From positions 1 through 64,000 of the forward strand of contig NZ_FONY01000008.1 in the NCBI RefSeq assembly GCF_900113045.1: a stretch of DNA of 64,000 bases. Reading direction: 5' to 3'. The notes beneath the pieces are model-generated. The model saw only the letters and a list, made by a program, of their open reading frames with translations, did not search any database and was not told the DNA's origin. Of the stretch, positions 24,507-33,701 are shown one piece after another; the stretch's first letter is position 1; every line of letters starts with the position of its first letter. Source of the DNA: Thermoflexibacter ruber. GTDB lineage: Bacteria > Bacteroidota > Bacteroidia > Cytophagales > Thermoflexibacteraceae. A program made the position numbers and the translations under genes.

Positions 24507-25724
24507 ATGTTTCAAAAAATCCTCTCTCTCTATAAGAACGCTTACGGCGGTCTGCCGCGCTCCTCTTGGCTCTTAGCTACTATCATGCTCATCAATCGCA
24601 GTGGTTCTATGGTCATTCCCTTCATAGGGGTTTATCTCACCCAAAAACTTAAATTTTCCTTATCAGAGGCTGGCTCTATCATTACCGTTTTTGGTACAGG
24701 CTCAGTGATAGGTGCGTATTTTGGAGGCTGGCTTTCTGATAAAATTGGTAATTACAAAGTGCAATTTTGGAGTTTAGTAGTAGGAGGAGCAGGCTTTTTT
24801 GTACTAATGCTCATGCAGAGTTTTTGGCAAATCGCTTGTTGTATTTTTTTCCTTAGTATCATTACTGAATCTCTGAGACCCGCTAACACGGCTTCTGTGG
24901 CAGATTATAGTACCCCTGAAAACCTGACTCGCTCTTATGCTCTGAACAGATTAGCTACTAATTTAGGGTATGCCATAGGACCTACCTTAGGCGGACTATT
25001 GGCGGTGTATGATTTTCGTTATCTTTTTTTAGCAGACGGCGTTACTTGCATTTCCGCTGGCTTGCTTTTTAGCTATTGGTTCAAACCTTCTCGCAAAAAA
25101 CATAAAAAGCAAGAAATCTTACAAGAAAGCACCCAAGCAAAATCTCCTTACAAAGATTATGTTTTTCTATCTGCGGTTCTACTCACTACCATTTGCGTTA
25201 TTACCTTTTTCCAACTTTTTACCGTCATACCTTTGTATTTCAAACAAGTCTGCCTTTACTCTGAGCAGAAAATAGGCATTTTGCTGGCTTTAAACGGGCT
25301 TATAGTCGCTTTGTTTGAAATGCTTACTGTTTATATTATTGGAGAGCGTATTCCACAACTTCGAATGATAACTTTTGGGGTAATGATGATGATATTGGCT
25401 TTTATTCTAATTATTATCTCTAAAAATTTGTTTATCATTGTTTTAGCTATTGCTTTTTTCACCTTTGGAGAGATTTTTATTCTGCCTTACATGAACGTTT
25501 TTACTATCAATCGTTCTACAACCTCCACAAGAGGGAAGTTTGTAGGAATGTACGCCTCTATCTTTTCCATTTCTTGGGTAGTCGCTCCTTCCTTAGGAAC
25601 AAATATTGCCGAGCAGTACAACTTTCATACGCTTTGGTACACTATGATAGCCTTAAATATTATTGTTTTTATAGGATTTAAAATTTTAGAACAACAGGTA
25701 AAAGTAAACAAGAAAGTAGCGTAG
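24507..25724 (+). CDS. MFS transporter
   Basis: 405 residues from the ATG at 24507; a TTG at 24474 in frame is less likely. About 12 hydrophobic segments. The loop between TM2 and TM3 has the MFS motif A form GGWLSDKIGNYKVQF (GxxxDKxG), and NLGYAIGPTLGGLLA in TM5 is the motif C-like segment of drug/H+ antiporters. It belongs to the major facilitator superfamily and probably exports a small molecule, but the substrate is not readable. A 33-residue basic loop (SRKKHKKQEILQ) separates the two six-helix halves. It follows the phosphatase gene by 160 bp; any relation is unclear. Confidence 0.88.
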   Translation: MFQKILSLYKNAYGGLPRSSWLLATIMLINRSGSMVIPFIGVYLTQKLKFSLSEAGSIITVFGTGSVIGAYFGGWLSDKIGNYKVQFWSLVVGGAGFFVLMLMQSFWQIACCIFFLSIITESLRPANTASVADYSTPENLTRSYALNRLATNLGYAIGPTLGGLLAVYDFRYLFLADGVTCISAGLLFSYWFKPSRKKHKKQEILQESTQAKSPYKDYVFLSAVLLTTICVITFFQLFTVIPLYFKQVCLYSEQKIGILLALNGLIVALFEMLTVYIIGERIPQLRMITFGVMMMILAFILIIISKNLFIIVLAIAFFTFGEIFILPYMNVFTINRSTTSTRGKFVGMYASIFSISWVVAPSLGTNIAEQYNFHTLWYTMIALNIIVFIGFKILEQQVKVNKKVA

Positions 25725-25789
25725 GATAAATACTTTTCCCAAAAACATTTGTCCTTATCAATGGTTTTCCATTTTTATCAAAACATCTC

Positions 25790-25797
25790 TATCTTTG
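25790..25797 (+). promoter_or_regulatory. Candidate -7 box upstream of the FG-GAP/ASPIC gene
   Basis: TATCTTTG is an exact TAnnTTTG match 38 bp before the ATG. No TTTG sits at the normal -33 distance, so only half of the promoter is supported. Confidence 0.4.
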
Positions 25798-25835
25798 CCC
25801 TTTGAAAATCAAAAAAACCATAAAAACACATACCC

Positions 25836-28800
25836 ATGATGAATTGTAGATATACTTTCACGATATTTTATTTTATTATTCTCATTTCTTTATTTGCCTG
25901 TAATCAATCAAATACAGATGAAAGAACTTCTGACAATTCCCTTTTTAAACTTCTTGACCCCGCTCAGACAGGTGTGGACTTCGCCAATCTCGTCAAAGAA
26001 GATACTACTTTTAATATCTTGAATTACCTATACTTTTACAATGGAGGGGGTGTAAGCATTGGCGACATCAATAACGATAGCTTGCCAGATATTTACCTCA
26101 CTGCCAATCGTTTACCAAATAAACTTTACCTAAACAAGGGAAACTTAAAATTCGAGGACATTACAGAAAAAGCAGGAGTAGCGGGTAGCATAGGCTGGAC
26201 TACGGGAACGACTATGGCTGACGTAAATGGAGACGGATGGCTCGACATCTATGTATGTAATGTAAGCAATCTTTTGGGACTGAGCGGACATAACCAACTC
26301 TTTATCAACAATCAGAACGGTACCTTTTCAGAAAAAGCCAAAGAATACGGTTTAGATTTCTCTGGTTTTTCTACCCAAGCCGCTTTTTTTGACTATGACA
26401 ATGATGGTGATTTGGATTGCTACTTGCTCAATCATTCTACTCACTATGAGGGAACTTACCGCCGTGCTGCAGAAATTCGTCCTGAAAAAAACGAAAGGGC
26501 TGGCGACAGGTTGATGAAAAATGAAAACGGAAAATTCATTGATGTAAGCGAAAATGCGGGAATTTACAGCAGTGCAGTAGGTTATGGCTTGGGCATAGCG
26601 ATTGGGGACATCAACCAAGACGGATGGCAAGACATCTACATCGCCAATGACTTCCACGAAAATGACTACCTCTATCTCAACAACGGCAACGGAACTTTTA
26701 CAGAAAGCATTAGGCAAGTAGTAGGACATACGAGCAAGTTTTCTATGGGGGTGGACATGGCTGACTTCAACAACGATGGACGCTTAGATGTTTTTTCTGC
26801 GGACATGATGCCTGAAAATGAGCAAATTCGCAAAGCCTCAGAAGAAAGTGCAGATGCCTATAGCATTTATCAGTTCAAATATTCCTTTGGCTATTACCAC
26901 CAATTTGCGAAAAATGCTTTACAAGTAAATACGTCTATTAGCCAAGAGAAAAAGCTAACTAACTTTAAACTCCTCGAGATTGCTCAATTGGCAGGCGTAG
27001 CAACTACCGATTGGAGTTGGTCGGTGCTTTTTGCAGACTTGGACAACGACGGATGGAAAGACTTGTTTGTAGCTAATGGAATCCCTCGCCGTCCTAATGA
27101 CATGGACTATCTCAAATTTATTTCTGACCCCAACATCAGGTATCCGCTTTTGCAAGGCATAGATGAGGCAAAACTCAAATACACCGAACAGATGCCTATT
27201 ATTAAAATCCCTAACTTTGCTTTTAAAAACAATAAAAATCTCACTTTTAACAATTTATCAAAGGAATGGGGACTGGACAAGGCAGGATTTTCCAATGGTA
27301 CAGCCTATGCAGACTTGGACAATGACGGAGATTTGGACTTGGTAGTCAATAACTTTAATGAAATTGCCTCTATTTATGAAAATCAGAATATTGATAAAAA
27401 CAACTATTTGAAAATCAAATTAGTAGGAGAAAATCAAAATACGTCTGGCATTGGAGCAAAAATAATTTTAAAACTCAAAGACCAACTCATTTATCAAGAA
27501 CAATCGCCTACACGAGGCTTCCAATCTTCTGTCGACCACGTTTTAACTATTGGCTTAGGGAAAAATGAAATAATTGATTCTCTGATAGTTGCTTGGAACA
27601 ACGGCAACTCCCAACTTCTGACCAACGTAAAAGCCAATCAGTTTTTGACCTTAAAACAAAGCGAAGCAAGCGAAAAAAATTTATGTAATCAGTGTAATTC
27701 GTGGCTCAGCTCGCAGCAACTATTTGCAGACATAACTAATCAAGTCAATATCCCTTTCACTCACGAAGACAATGCCATCACAGACTTTGAAAGAGAGTTC
27801 TTGATTCCTTATGCTCTATCTACGCAAGGCAGTAAGATAGCCAAAGGCGATGTAAATGGTGATGGCTTAGAAGACCTTTTTGTGCCTAATGGCAAGTGGA
27901 AAACAAGTGCTTTACTCATTCAACAGAAGAATAGTTCTTTTGCTCTTAGTCAAAAAAACCTTTTTGAGCAGGATAGCATTTGCGAAGATGTAAGTGCCGC
28001 TTTTTTTGACGCAGATGGCGACAAAGACTTAGATTTGATAGTAGTAAGTGCTGGAAATGAGTTTTTTGGTAAAGACAAACAAATCCAACCACGACTGTAT
28101 TTGAATGACGGCAAGGGCAATTTCACAAAAACAGAAAATCAACTCCCTGAAATTTTTATTAATGCCTCTTGTGTAAAACCTGCTGATTTTGACGGAGATG
28201 GGGACGTGGATTTGTTCATTGGGGCAAGGGTAGAAGGACGCAAGTTTGGCATAGACCCACCAAGTTTTATATTGAAAAATAATGGAAAAGGCTTTTTTGA
28301 AAACGCCTCCGCAGATGTCTTGGGCAATAACCTCTTGGGCATGGTTACAGATGCGGTCTGGGCGGACTTTGACAATGACCAACAACTTGACTTAGTGGTA
28401 GTTGGAGAGTGGATGCCCATTACTTTCCTCAAAAACCAAAACAATAAACTCATTAACCTAACAACTAATAACCAACATCTAACATCTAATAGTGGCTTTT
28501 GGAACAGCCTCCTTGCTGATGACTTTGATGGCGACGGCGACATAGATTTTGTTGCTGGGAATTGGGGACAGAATTCTTACTTGAAACCCACAGAAAATGA
28601 GCCTATCACCTTATATGTCAAAGACTTTGATGCTAACGGAAGCACAGACCCTATTATTTGTATGTATCGCACCGCATCTGATGGAAGTCGCCAACTTTTT
28701 CCTTTGGCTTCCAAAGACGAGATGACCTCACAACTTCCGCATTTGCGTAAAAAGTTTTTGAAGTACAAAGATTACTCTACAGCTACTATTCATGACATTT

Positions 28801-29228
28801 TTACTCCCGAAGAACTCAAAGGAGCAGTAATGAAAAATGCTCATAATTTCTCGACTTCTTACATTGAAAACAAGGGGAAAGATGGTTTTGCTATCAAAAG
28901 TCTGCCCATAGAGGCACAGTTTTCTACTGTTTTTGCCTTGCAAGTGGGAGATTTTGACAAGGACGGAAAAAAAGATTTGCTCTTAGGGGGTAACTTCTAT
29001 GGGGTAACTCCCTTGCTCAGTCGCTACGATGCAAGCGTAGGACTCCTGCTCAAAGGCGATGGCAAAGGAAACTTTGCTCCTATCTCCCCAGCTCAAAGTG
29101 GTTTTGTAGTAAATGGAGAATGTCGTGATATTCAGTTGATTACCTTAGCCAATGGGAAAAAAGTAGCCTTAGTGATGCGAAATAATGACAAGTTGCAAGT
29201 ATTGGAGGTACTGAACAGACCTTTGTAG
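25836..29228 (+). CDS. Giant FG-GAP/VCBS repeat lipoprotein with ASPIC/UnbV domain
   Basis: 1130 residues. Lipobox LFAC (Cys22). At least twelve calcium-loop units of the DxDxDGxxD type are spread over the whole protein, for example DVNGDGWLDIYV, DYDNDGDLDCYL, DINQDGWQDIYI, DLDNDGDLDLVV, DVNGDGLEDLFV, DFDGDGDVDLFI and DFDKDGKKDLLL, arranged as integrin-like FG-GAP/VCBS propeller blades. In the middle (~residues 540-612) lies an ASPIC/UnbV domain (YQEQSPTRGFQSSVDHVLT, then WNNGNSQLLTNVKANQFL). Two propellers flanking an ASPIC domain are characteristic of surface lipoproteins common in Bacteroidota with CRTAC/ASPIC annotation, whose function is unknown; calcium-dependent binding of polymers or proteins is plausible. 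Free-standing gene. Confidence 0.88.
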   Translation: MMNCRYTFTIFYFIILISLFACNQSNTDERTSDNSLFKLLDPAQTGVDFANLVKEDTTFNILNYLYFYNGGGVSIGDINNDSLPDIYLTANRLPNKLYLNKGNLKFEDITEKAGVAGSIGWTTGTTMADVNGDGWLDIYVCNVSNLLGLSGHNQLFINNQNGTFSEKAKEYGLDFSGFSTQAAFFDYDNDGDLDCYLLNHSTHYEGTYRRAAEIRPEKNERAGDRLMKNENGKFIDVSENAGIYSSAVGYGLGIAIGDINQDGWQDIYIANDFHENDYLYLNNGNGTFTESIRQVVGHTSKFSMGVDMADFNNDGRLDVFSADMMPENEQIRKASEESADAYSIYQFKYSFGYYHQFAKNALQVNTSISQEKKLTNFKLLEIAQLAGVATTDWSWSVLFADLDNDGWKDLFVANGIPRRPNDMDYLKFISDPNIRYPLLQGIDEAKLKYTEQMPIIKIPNFAFKNNKNLTFNNLSKEWGLDKAGFSNGTAYADLDNDGDLDLVVNNFNEIASIYENQNIDKNNYLKIKLVGENQNTSGIGAKIILKLKDQLIYQEQSPTRGFQSSVDHVLTIGLGKNEIIDSLIVAWNNGNSQLLTNVKANQFLTLKQSEASEKNLCNQCNSWLSSQQLFADITNQVNIPFTHEDNAITDFEREFLIPYALSTQGSKIAKGDVNGDGLEDLFVPNGKWKTSALLIQQKNSSFALSQKNLFEQDSICEDVSAAFFDADGDKDLDLIVVSAGNEFFGKDKQIQPRLYLNDGKGNFTKTENQLPEIFINASCVKPADFDGDGDVDLFIGARVEGRKFGIDPPSFILKNNGKGFFENASADVLGNNLLGMVTDAVWADFDNDQQLDLVVVGEWMPITFLKNQNNKLINLTTNNQHLTSNSGFWNSLLADDFDGDGDIDFVAGNWGQNSYLKPTENEPITLYVKDFDANGSTDPIICMYRTASDGSRQLFPLASKDEMTSQLPHLRKKFLKYKDYSTATIHDIFTPEELKGAVMKNAHNFSTSYIENKGKDGFAIKSLPIEAQFSTVFALQVGDFDKDGKKDLLLGGNFYGVTPLLSRYDASVGLLLKGDGKGNFAPISPAQSGFVVNGECRDIQLITLANGKKVALVMRNNDKLQVLEVLNRPL

Positions 29229-29567
29229 TTTGATTTCAAAATGGATTATTTTGAATAGTCTTACAAAAATTTGCCGAGTTGAGCATCTTCATCATATTGG
29301 ACAACAGTACTCTCTATAGAAACAGTTCCTAAGTCGAAACAGAAGTTTTTTTTCATACGCAAAAAAATTAATATGAATAATTTGTTTTTCTGACGAAGGT
29401 TATCTATAATTGTGATAGATTTTAAGGTTTTTAAAATTCTTTAAAGATTTTCAGATTTTAACATTCATTTTTGTAATTTTATTACAAAAAAGATAAGTAC
29501 CAAAAGTTACAAAGCGGCTCTGCGTATTTGCGTAGAGCCGTTTCATTTTAAATCTATTCCCTTTCCT
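29229..29567. other. Intergenic region with two hairpins
   Basis: TTTTTGTAAT-TTT-ATTACAAAAA (29468-29490) is a perfect 10-bp hairpin, and CGGCTCTGCG / CGTAGAGCCG (29515-29540) a second, GC-richer stem with one G-T pair, placed just past the stop of the LytTR gene on the minus strand and probably its terminator. The first ~230 bp is AT-rich with no gene seen. Confidence 0.55.
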
Positions 29568-30317
29568 TTAATCCAACTTAATATTTTTCTGCTCTATAAA
29601 TTCTTTGAAGGTTTTGCGGTAGGTGTCGCTGACCGGGAGAAAAACCTTGCCTATTTGTACTTTTTCCTTTTCTATGGCATCTATTGCCTCTAAGGAAACA
29701 ATGTAGGAGTTATGGATTCTAATAAATTGATTAGCAGGTAGTTGCTCCTCTAAATTTTTCATTCTTTGCAGGCTTACTACCTTTTGTTGAGGAGTATGGA
29801 TAATTACATAGTCTTTTAGTCCTTCTATGTATAGAATGTCTTGCAGGCGAATTTTGACGAGTTTAGTGCCGTCTTTTACAAAGACAAAATGAGGCGTTAC
29901 TTCTGTTTCTGTTGCTCTTTCTTGCTTTTCTTCTCCATTTTCTGTCTTCAGCGGGTGTAGGCGTTGGGCTACCTTCTCCACAGCTTTTAGGAAGCGTTCT
30001 AAGGTAATAGGCTTGAGCAGGTAATCTACTATATCGAGTTCGTAGCCTTCTAAGGCATATTCAGAGTAAGCAGTGGTAAAAATAACTAAAGGCTTTTTAG
30101 AGATTATTTTGAGTAGGTTTACCCCTGTAATTTCGGGCATTTGAATATCTAAAAACAATAAATCCACTGAGTTTTCTCTTAAAAACTCTATGGAAGCCAG
30201 AGGATTAGAAAAAGATTGGACTAAGTGCAAATAAGGTACTTTTTGGATATACTGCTCCAAAAGGTTGCGTGCCAAAGGCTCGTCCTCGACTATGATGCAG
30301 GAAATATTCATTCTCAA
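29568..30317 (-). CDS. LytTR-family response regulator
   Basis: 249 residues. The receiver domain (1-~125) has the acidic pair in IIVEDEPLAR, the phospho-acceptor Asp57 in LLFLDIQMPE, Thr in IFTTAYSEYA, and Lys in DYLLKPITLERF. A short linker rich in Glu leads to the LytTR DNA-binding domain (~145-249; FVFVKDGTKLVKIRLQDILYIE, RIHNSYIVSLEAIDAIE). LytTR regulators bind short paired sites through beta strands. The gene begins 4 bp after the stop of its sensor kinase (30322-31380), so the two are a cognate pair on one transcript, a form of LytS/LytT-type system very common in Bacteroidota. The target genes cannot be told, and no repeated LytTR site was identified. The true start may be Met3. Confidence 0.95.
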   Translation of the reverse strand: MRMNISCIIVEDEPLARNLLEQYIQKVPYLHLVQSFSNPLASIEFLRENSVDLLFLDIQMPEITGVNLLKIISKKPLVIFTTAYSEYALEGYELDIVDYLLKPITLERFLKAVEKVAQRLHPLKTENGEEKQERATETEVTPHFVFVKDGTKLVKIRLQDILYIEGLKDYVIIHTPQQKVVSLQRMKNLEEQLPANQFIRIHNSYIVSLEAIDAIEKEKVQIGKVFLPVSDTYRKTFKEFIEQKNIKLD

Positions 30318-30321
30318 TCGT

Positions 30322-31380
30322 TTATAGCAAATCTAATTCAAGTTCTACAGCATATACATTTTCATCATTTCTTACTCTTAACTGGTAGTGATTGGGGTAG
30401 CTGAGTTCCAATCTTCTTTGCACATTTTGCAAACCAATCCCCGATTTCTCGAGAATATTTGCTGAGGGTAACTTACTGTTTTCCACTCTATAAATACATT
30501 TGGAAGGCATACCTTTTCGGTCATGGATTTCTATTTTGATTTTTACCCAAGCCTCAGAAAAATTGTTCCCGACCCCATGCTTGAAGGCATTTTCTAAAAA
30601 AGTAATCAATATCAGAGGGACTATCTGTACGCTGTGCATATTGCCAACCACCTCAAACTGCACGGGAATTTGGTCATTCAAACGCAATTTTTCTAAACTA
30701 ATGTAGTTCTGCATATACTCTATTTCTTTGCTTAGCAGTACCTTAGCATGATTGGACTCGTAAATCATGTAACGCATCATTTGAGAAAGTTTGGCAATGA
30801 CTTCTGTGGTGTTAGGCGATTGAGTAAAAGCCAAATAATACAAGTTATTGAGGGTGTTGAATAGAAAATGAGGGTTGATTTGGGCTTTGAGGAAGCGAAG
30901 TTCTGAGGTCAATTTTTCATTTTCTATTTCTTTTTTCTTTGCTTCCAGTTCAGACCATTGCGCTAAAAACTTCAACATAGCTACAAATACAACGATAAAA
31001 AAGCTATTGAATCCATACTGTAAGGCAAAACGCAAAGAATAAAAGTGATGCGCCTCTTGCGAATAAGAATAGCCGTCTGCATGAAATCGCTTGACATGCA
31101 CATAAAGAATCACCAATATAACAAAGACACTAAAAAACTCTAACAAATACTTACTCACTCTTTTATGCTCTAAAAAGCGAGGCAGCAAGAAAAAGTAGTT
31201 CAAGTAGGCAGTGATGAAAACAAAAGTAATGTGTAAAACAGCCACTTGAAAAGCTCTCCACAAATCTACTTCCTCTCCCTTGCGTGGTGAACTGACTTGG
31301 TAAAAGAAAAACGAAAAATACATACACCAAAAAGAAACGTGTATGAGCAAGGTTTTATTTCTCTGGAAAAAAGACTGCAT
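30322..31380 (-). CDS. LytS-type sensor histidine kinase (His_kinase family)
   Basis: 352 residues. Four transmembrane helices in the first 140 residues (about 11-29, 48-66, 78-95, 120-140), with almost no periplasmic domain, then a short coiled coil (LEAKKKEIENEKLTSELRF). The His_kinase box is KAQINPHFLFNTLNNLYYL with His171 as phospho-acceptor. The ATPase part follows with the N-box FLENAFKHG and the G-box SGIGLQNVQRRLEL. The missing sensor domain suggests membrane or intramembrane sensing. It passes phosphate to the LytTR regulator encoded 4 bp downstream. The region upstream (31381-31602) is shared with the divergent outer-membrane protein gene, a possible target. Confidence 0.93.
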   Translation of the reverse strand: MQSFFQRNKTLLIHVSFWCMYFSFFFYQVSSPRKGEEVDLWRAFQVAVLHITFVFITAYLNYFFLLPRFLEHKRVSKYLLEFFSVFVILVILYVHVKRFHADGYSYSQEAHHFYSLRFALQYGFNSFFIVVFVAMLKFLAQWSELEAKKKEIENEKLTSELRFLKAQINPHFLFNTLNNLYYLAFTQSPNTTEVIAKLSQMMRYMIYESNHAKVLLSKEIEYMQNYISLEKLRLNDQIPVQFEVVGNMHSVQIVPLILITFLENAFKHGVGNNFSEAWVKIKIEIHDRKGMPSKCIYRVENSKLPSANILEKSGIGLQNVQRRLELSYPNHYQLRVRNDENVYAVELELDLL

Positions 31381-31602
31381 GTCAAATTAGTTTTTACTCT
31401 CTTGAGCGTTCCAATATTTTGAATTTTAGTATGTAAATTTACATACTTTCTTACTCATTCATCGCATTTAAAAAAGGCTTTTAGACAGATAGGCATTTTT
31501 AATCGACTAATTTGATTTTTTTTCTTACCTTGTGCTGCTATCTGTAACTTTCTCTGCTAAAATGCTGTATAAACACAATAGATTTGAGAACTTCCATTTT
31601 TT

Positions 31603-32586
31603 ATGAAAACAGTCATTTTTTTAGCTTTAAGAATATCCTTGATAAGTATTTTGTTTTTTATCATTGATAATCAAATACTTGCTCAAGGCTGTAGCGATGC
31701 AGGCTTTTGTACTATGGGAGCTATGAAGCCCAATCAAGCTTTTAGTAAAAAAATGGATATTCGCCTGCAATCCATAGAGATTAGCCAAGGCTACGGTTTT
31801 GCCAAGTTTGGTACGCACATCTGGGCAACTACCATAGATGCCAATTTTAGTTTCAATACCAGAACCATGTTCCAAGCAAAAATTCCTTACATGGTTACCT
31901 CAGGCAGGTTAGGCGATACCAGAGGCATGAGCGATATTTCTCTGAGCCTTACTCGTAATGTTTTTAATAATGAGCGGTATCAGATAGGCGTTACTATCGG
32001 AACCAAAATCCCTACCAATCGCAGTGATTTGACCAATAGAGAAACAGGAGTACCTCTACCTATGTACTACCAAACGAGTTTAGGCACGTATGATTTGATT
32101 TTTGGAGCATCGCTCATCAGCCGAGATTGGCTTTTTGCCGTAGGTTATCAACAAGCCTTAAACGCAAACAATAATCAATTTATCAGGAACTTACAGGTAA
32201 CAGCTGACGGAAATGCTGCTATCATTCCTGAGGCTAAGTTGCTCTATCCACCAGCCCCCCGAATCTTGAGAGGCAAAGATGTAATGATGCGTATAGAACG
32301 CAATTTTCGTTTTGCAAGGTTTAACTTTTTTGTGGGCATCTTACCTATTTATCGGCTGACCAAGGATACTATCGTGCTTCCTTCCACAGGAAAAAGGGTA
32401 GAGGTGCAGGGTAGCGATGGGCTTGCTTTCACCGTGCTAACAGGTTTTGGCTATCAGTTTTCTATCCAGTCAGGCATCAAGTTTTTGTATGGGAAAAAAG
32501 AATTGGACGGCATATCAAGAGTTACTAACCCTGATGGGCTTTCGCGAGAGTGGGTTGCTTCTATAGGATATTTTTACAGGTTTTAG
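31603..32586 (+). CDS. Outer-membrane beta-barrel protein of unknown function
   Basis: 327 residues with signal peptide (ISLISILFFIIDNQILAQ). The mature part begins with an odd cysteine segment GCSDAGFCTMGAM, then has many alternating strands (MDIRLQSIEISQGYGFAKFG, RTMFQAKIPYMVTSGRLGD, DISLSLTRNVF, YDLIFGASLISRDWLFAVGYQ) and ends in aromatic Phe (WVASIGYFYRF), all typical of an outer-membrane barrel of about 14 strands, similar in outline to MetA-of-phenol-degradation-like transporters. No plug or TonB box. Substrate unknown. It is divergent from the LytS/LytT genes. TAGATTTG (31579-31586), an exact -7 box, lies 16 bp before the ATG but without a clear -33. Confidence 0.65.
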   Translation: MKTVIFLALRISLISILFFIIDNQILAQGCSDAGFCTMGAMKPNQAFSKKMDIRLQSIEISQGYGFAKFGTHIWATTIDANFSFNTRTMFQAKIPYMVTSGRLGDTRGMSDISLSLTRNVFNNERYQIGVTIGTKIPTNRSDLTNRETGVPLPMYYQTSLGTYDLIFGASLISRDWLFAVGYQQALNANNNQFIRNLQVTADGNAAIIPEAKLLYPPAPRILRGKDVMMRIERNFRFARFNFFVGILPIYRLTKDTIVLPSTGKRVEVQGSDGLAFTVLTGFGYQFSIQSGIKFLYGKKELDGISRVTNPDGLSREWVASIGYFYRF

Positions 32587-32614
32587 TAAGAATTGGTCAT
32601 TAAAGCTCTGTTTT

Positions 32615-32647
32615 TTTGATTTCTTCTGATTTATTATCTTAATTTTG
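32615..32647 (+). promoter_or_regulatory. Candidate promoter for the tandem glycosyltransferases
   Basis: TTTG (32615-32618), 21-nt spacer, TAATTTTG (32640-32647) fit the TTTG/TAnnTTTG promoter. A second TAATTTTG at 32690-32697 nearer the gene lacks a good -33 partner. Confidence 0.5.
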
Positions 32648-32749
32648 CTTTCATCTTTATTTTTATAAAAGGTAGATAAAAAACGTTTGTAATTTTGTGT
32701 TATCTAAATTGTCTAACTTTTCTACTACAGTTTCTAACTTGCCAAAATC

Positions 32750-33691
32750 ATGTCTGATTTAGTGTCTATTGTCATGTCCGCTTATAATGCTGAAAAATAC
32801 TTAGCAGAAGCCATAGAAAGCGTACTGGCACAAACTTACCCTCATTTTGAATTTGTTATCATTAATGATGGCTCTAAAGACCGTACACTTGAAATCATTA
32901 AGCAATACCAAGCCAAAGATGAGCGAATTATCATAGATGACCACGAAAATATGGGTATGGCAAATTCGTGTAATCGTATTTTACCTACTCTCAAAGGCAA
33001 ATTTGTAGCTCGCATTGATGCTGACGATGTAATGATGCCAGAGCGAATCGAGAAACAAGTAAAGTTTTTGCAAGAAAACCCAGAAGTAGATATGACAAGT
33101 TGTTACTGCCACCTTATCAATGCCAAGGGCAAAAAAGTGGGAGTACAACACCTTATGGGTTTTAAAAGCATAGAAGAGTCCAAGCAAGCAGTAGAAAAAG
33201 GCATCATTGCTATCTGCGCTCATACGGGCTTCATGTGTCGCAAAGAAGCATTGGAAGGAGTAGGCGGCTATCGGAATCGCTGGCCCTCTGACGACACAGA
33301 CCTATTTAATAGAATGATAGAAAAAGGGTATGTGTTAGTAGGCATACCCGAGTATCTGATGAAATATAGGGTGCATAGCCAGTCTATCATGGCAAGTACT
33401 GATATGAAACGAGCTTTAGCAAGTGAATGGGTTAGTTCCTCTATTTATAGAAGACGTAAGGGACTTCCAGAACAAAGTTTTGAGGAGTTCATGCAAACCG
33501 TACAACAAGAAGGCTTTTTTAAAAATCTGTATCGCAAACGCAAGCATTATGGGTATGCTTTTTACAGAAATGCAGGTATTAATTATTCCCTAAAAGATTA
33601 TCCTAAGTTTTTTATACAAAGCCTATTAGCTGTCTTACTTATACCAGGTTTTGTTTTTAAAAAAGTCCTTTTCCAATTAAAAAATAAATAA
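32750..33691 (+). CDS. Family 2 glycosyltransferase (first of tandem pair)
   Basis: 313 residues, GT-A fold. VSIVMSAYNAEKYLAEAIES opens the family, INDGSKDRTLEIIKQY holds the nucleotide-sugar binding Asp, and VARIDADDVMMPERI contains the DxD metal/UDP site. RWPSDDTDLFNRMI gives the acceptor-side acidic residues (usual ED/DTD position). No transmembrane segment in the core; the C-terminal ~40 residues are hydrophobic and basic (FFIQSLLAVLLIPGFVF) and may attach to the membrane. It transfers a sugar from an NDP-sugar to a surface polysaccharide, lipid or protein; the specific sugar is unknown. The following gene, 10 bp on, is a close paralogue, so the pair arose by tandem duplication. Confidence 0.92.
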   Translation: MSDLVSIVMSAYNAEKYLAEAIESVLAQTYPHFEFVIINDGSKDRTLEIIKQYQAKDERIIIDDHENMGMANSCNRILPTLKGKFVARIDADDVMMPERIEKQVKFLQENPEVDMTSCYCHLINAKGKKVGVQHLMGFKSIEESKQAVEKGIIAICAHTGFMCRKEALEGVGGYRNRWPSDDTDLFNRMIEKGYVLVGIPEYLMKYRVHSQSIMASTDMKRALASEWVSSSIYRRRKGLPEQSFEEFMQTVQQEGFFKNLYRKRKHYGYAFYRNAGINYSLKDYPKFFIQSLLAVLLIPGFVFKKVLFQLKNK

Positions 33692-33701
33692 GATTAACCC
33701 A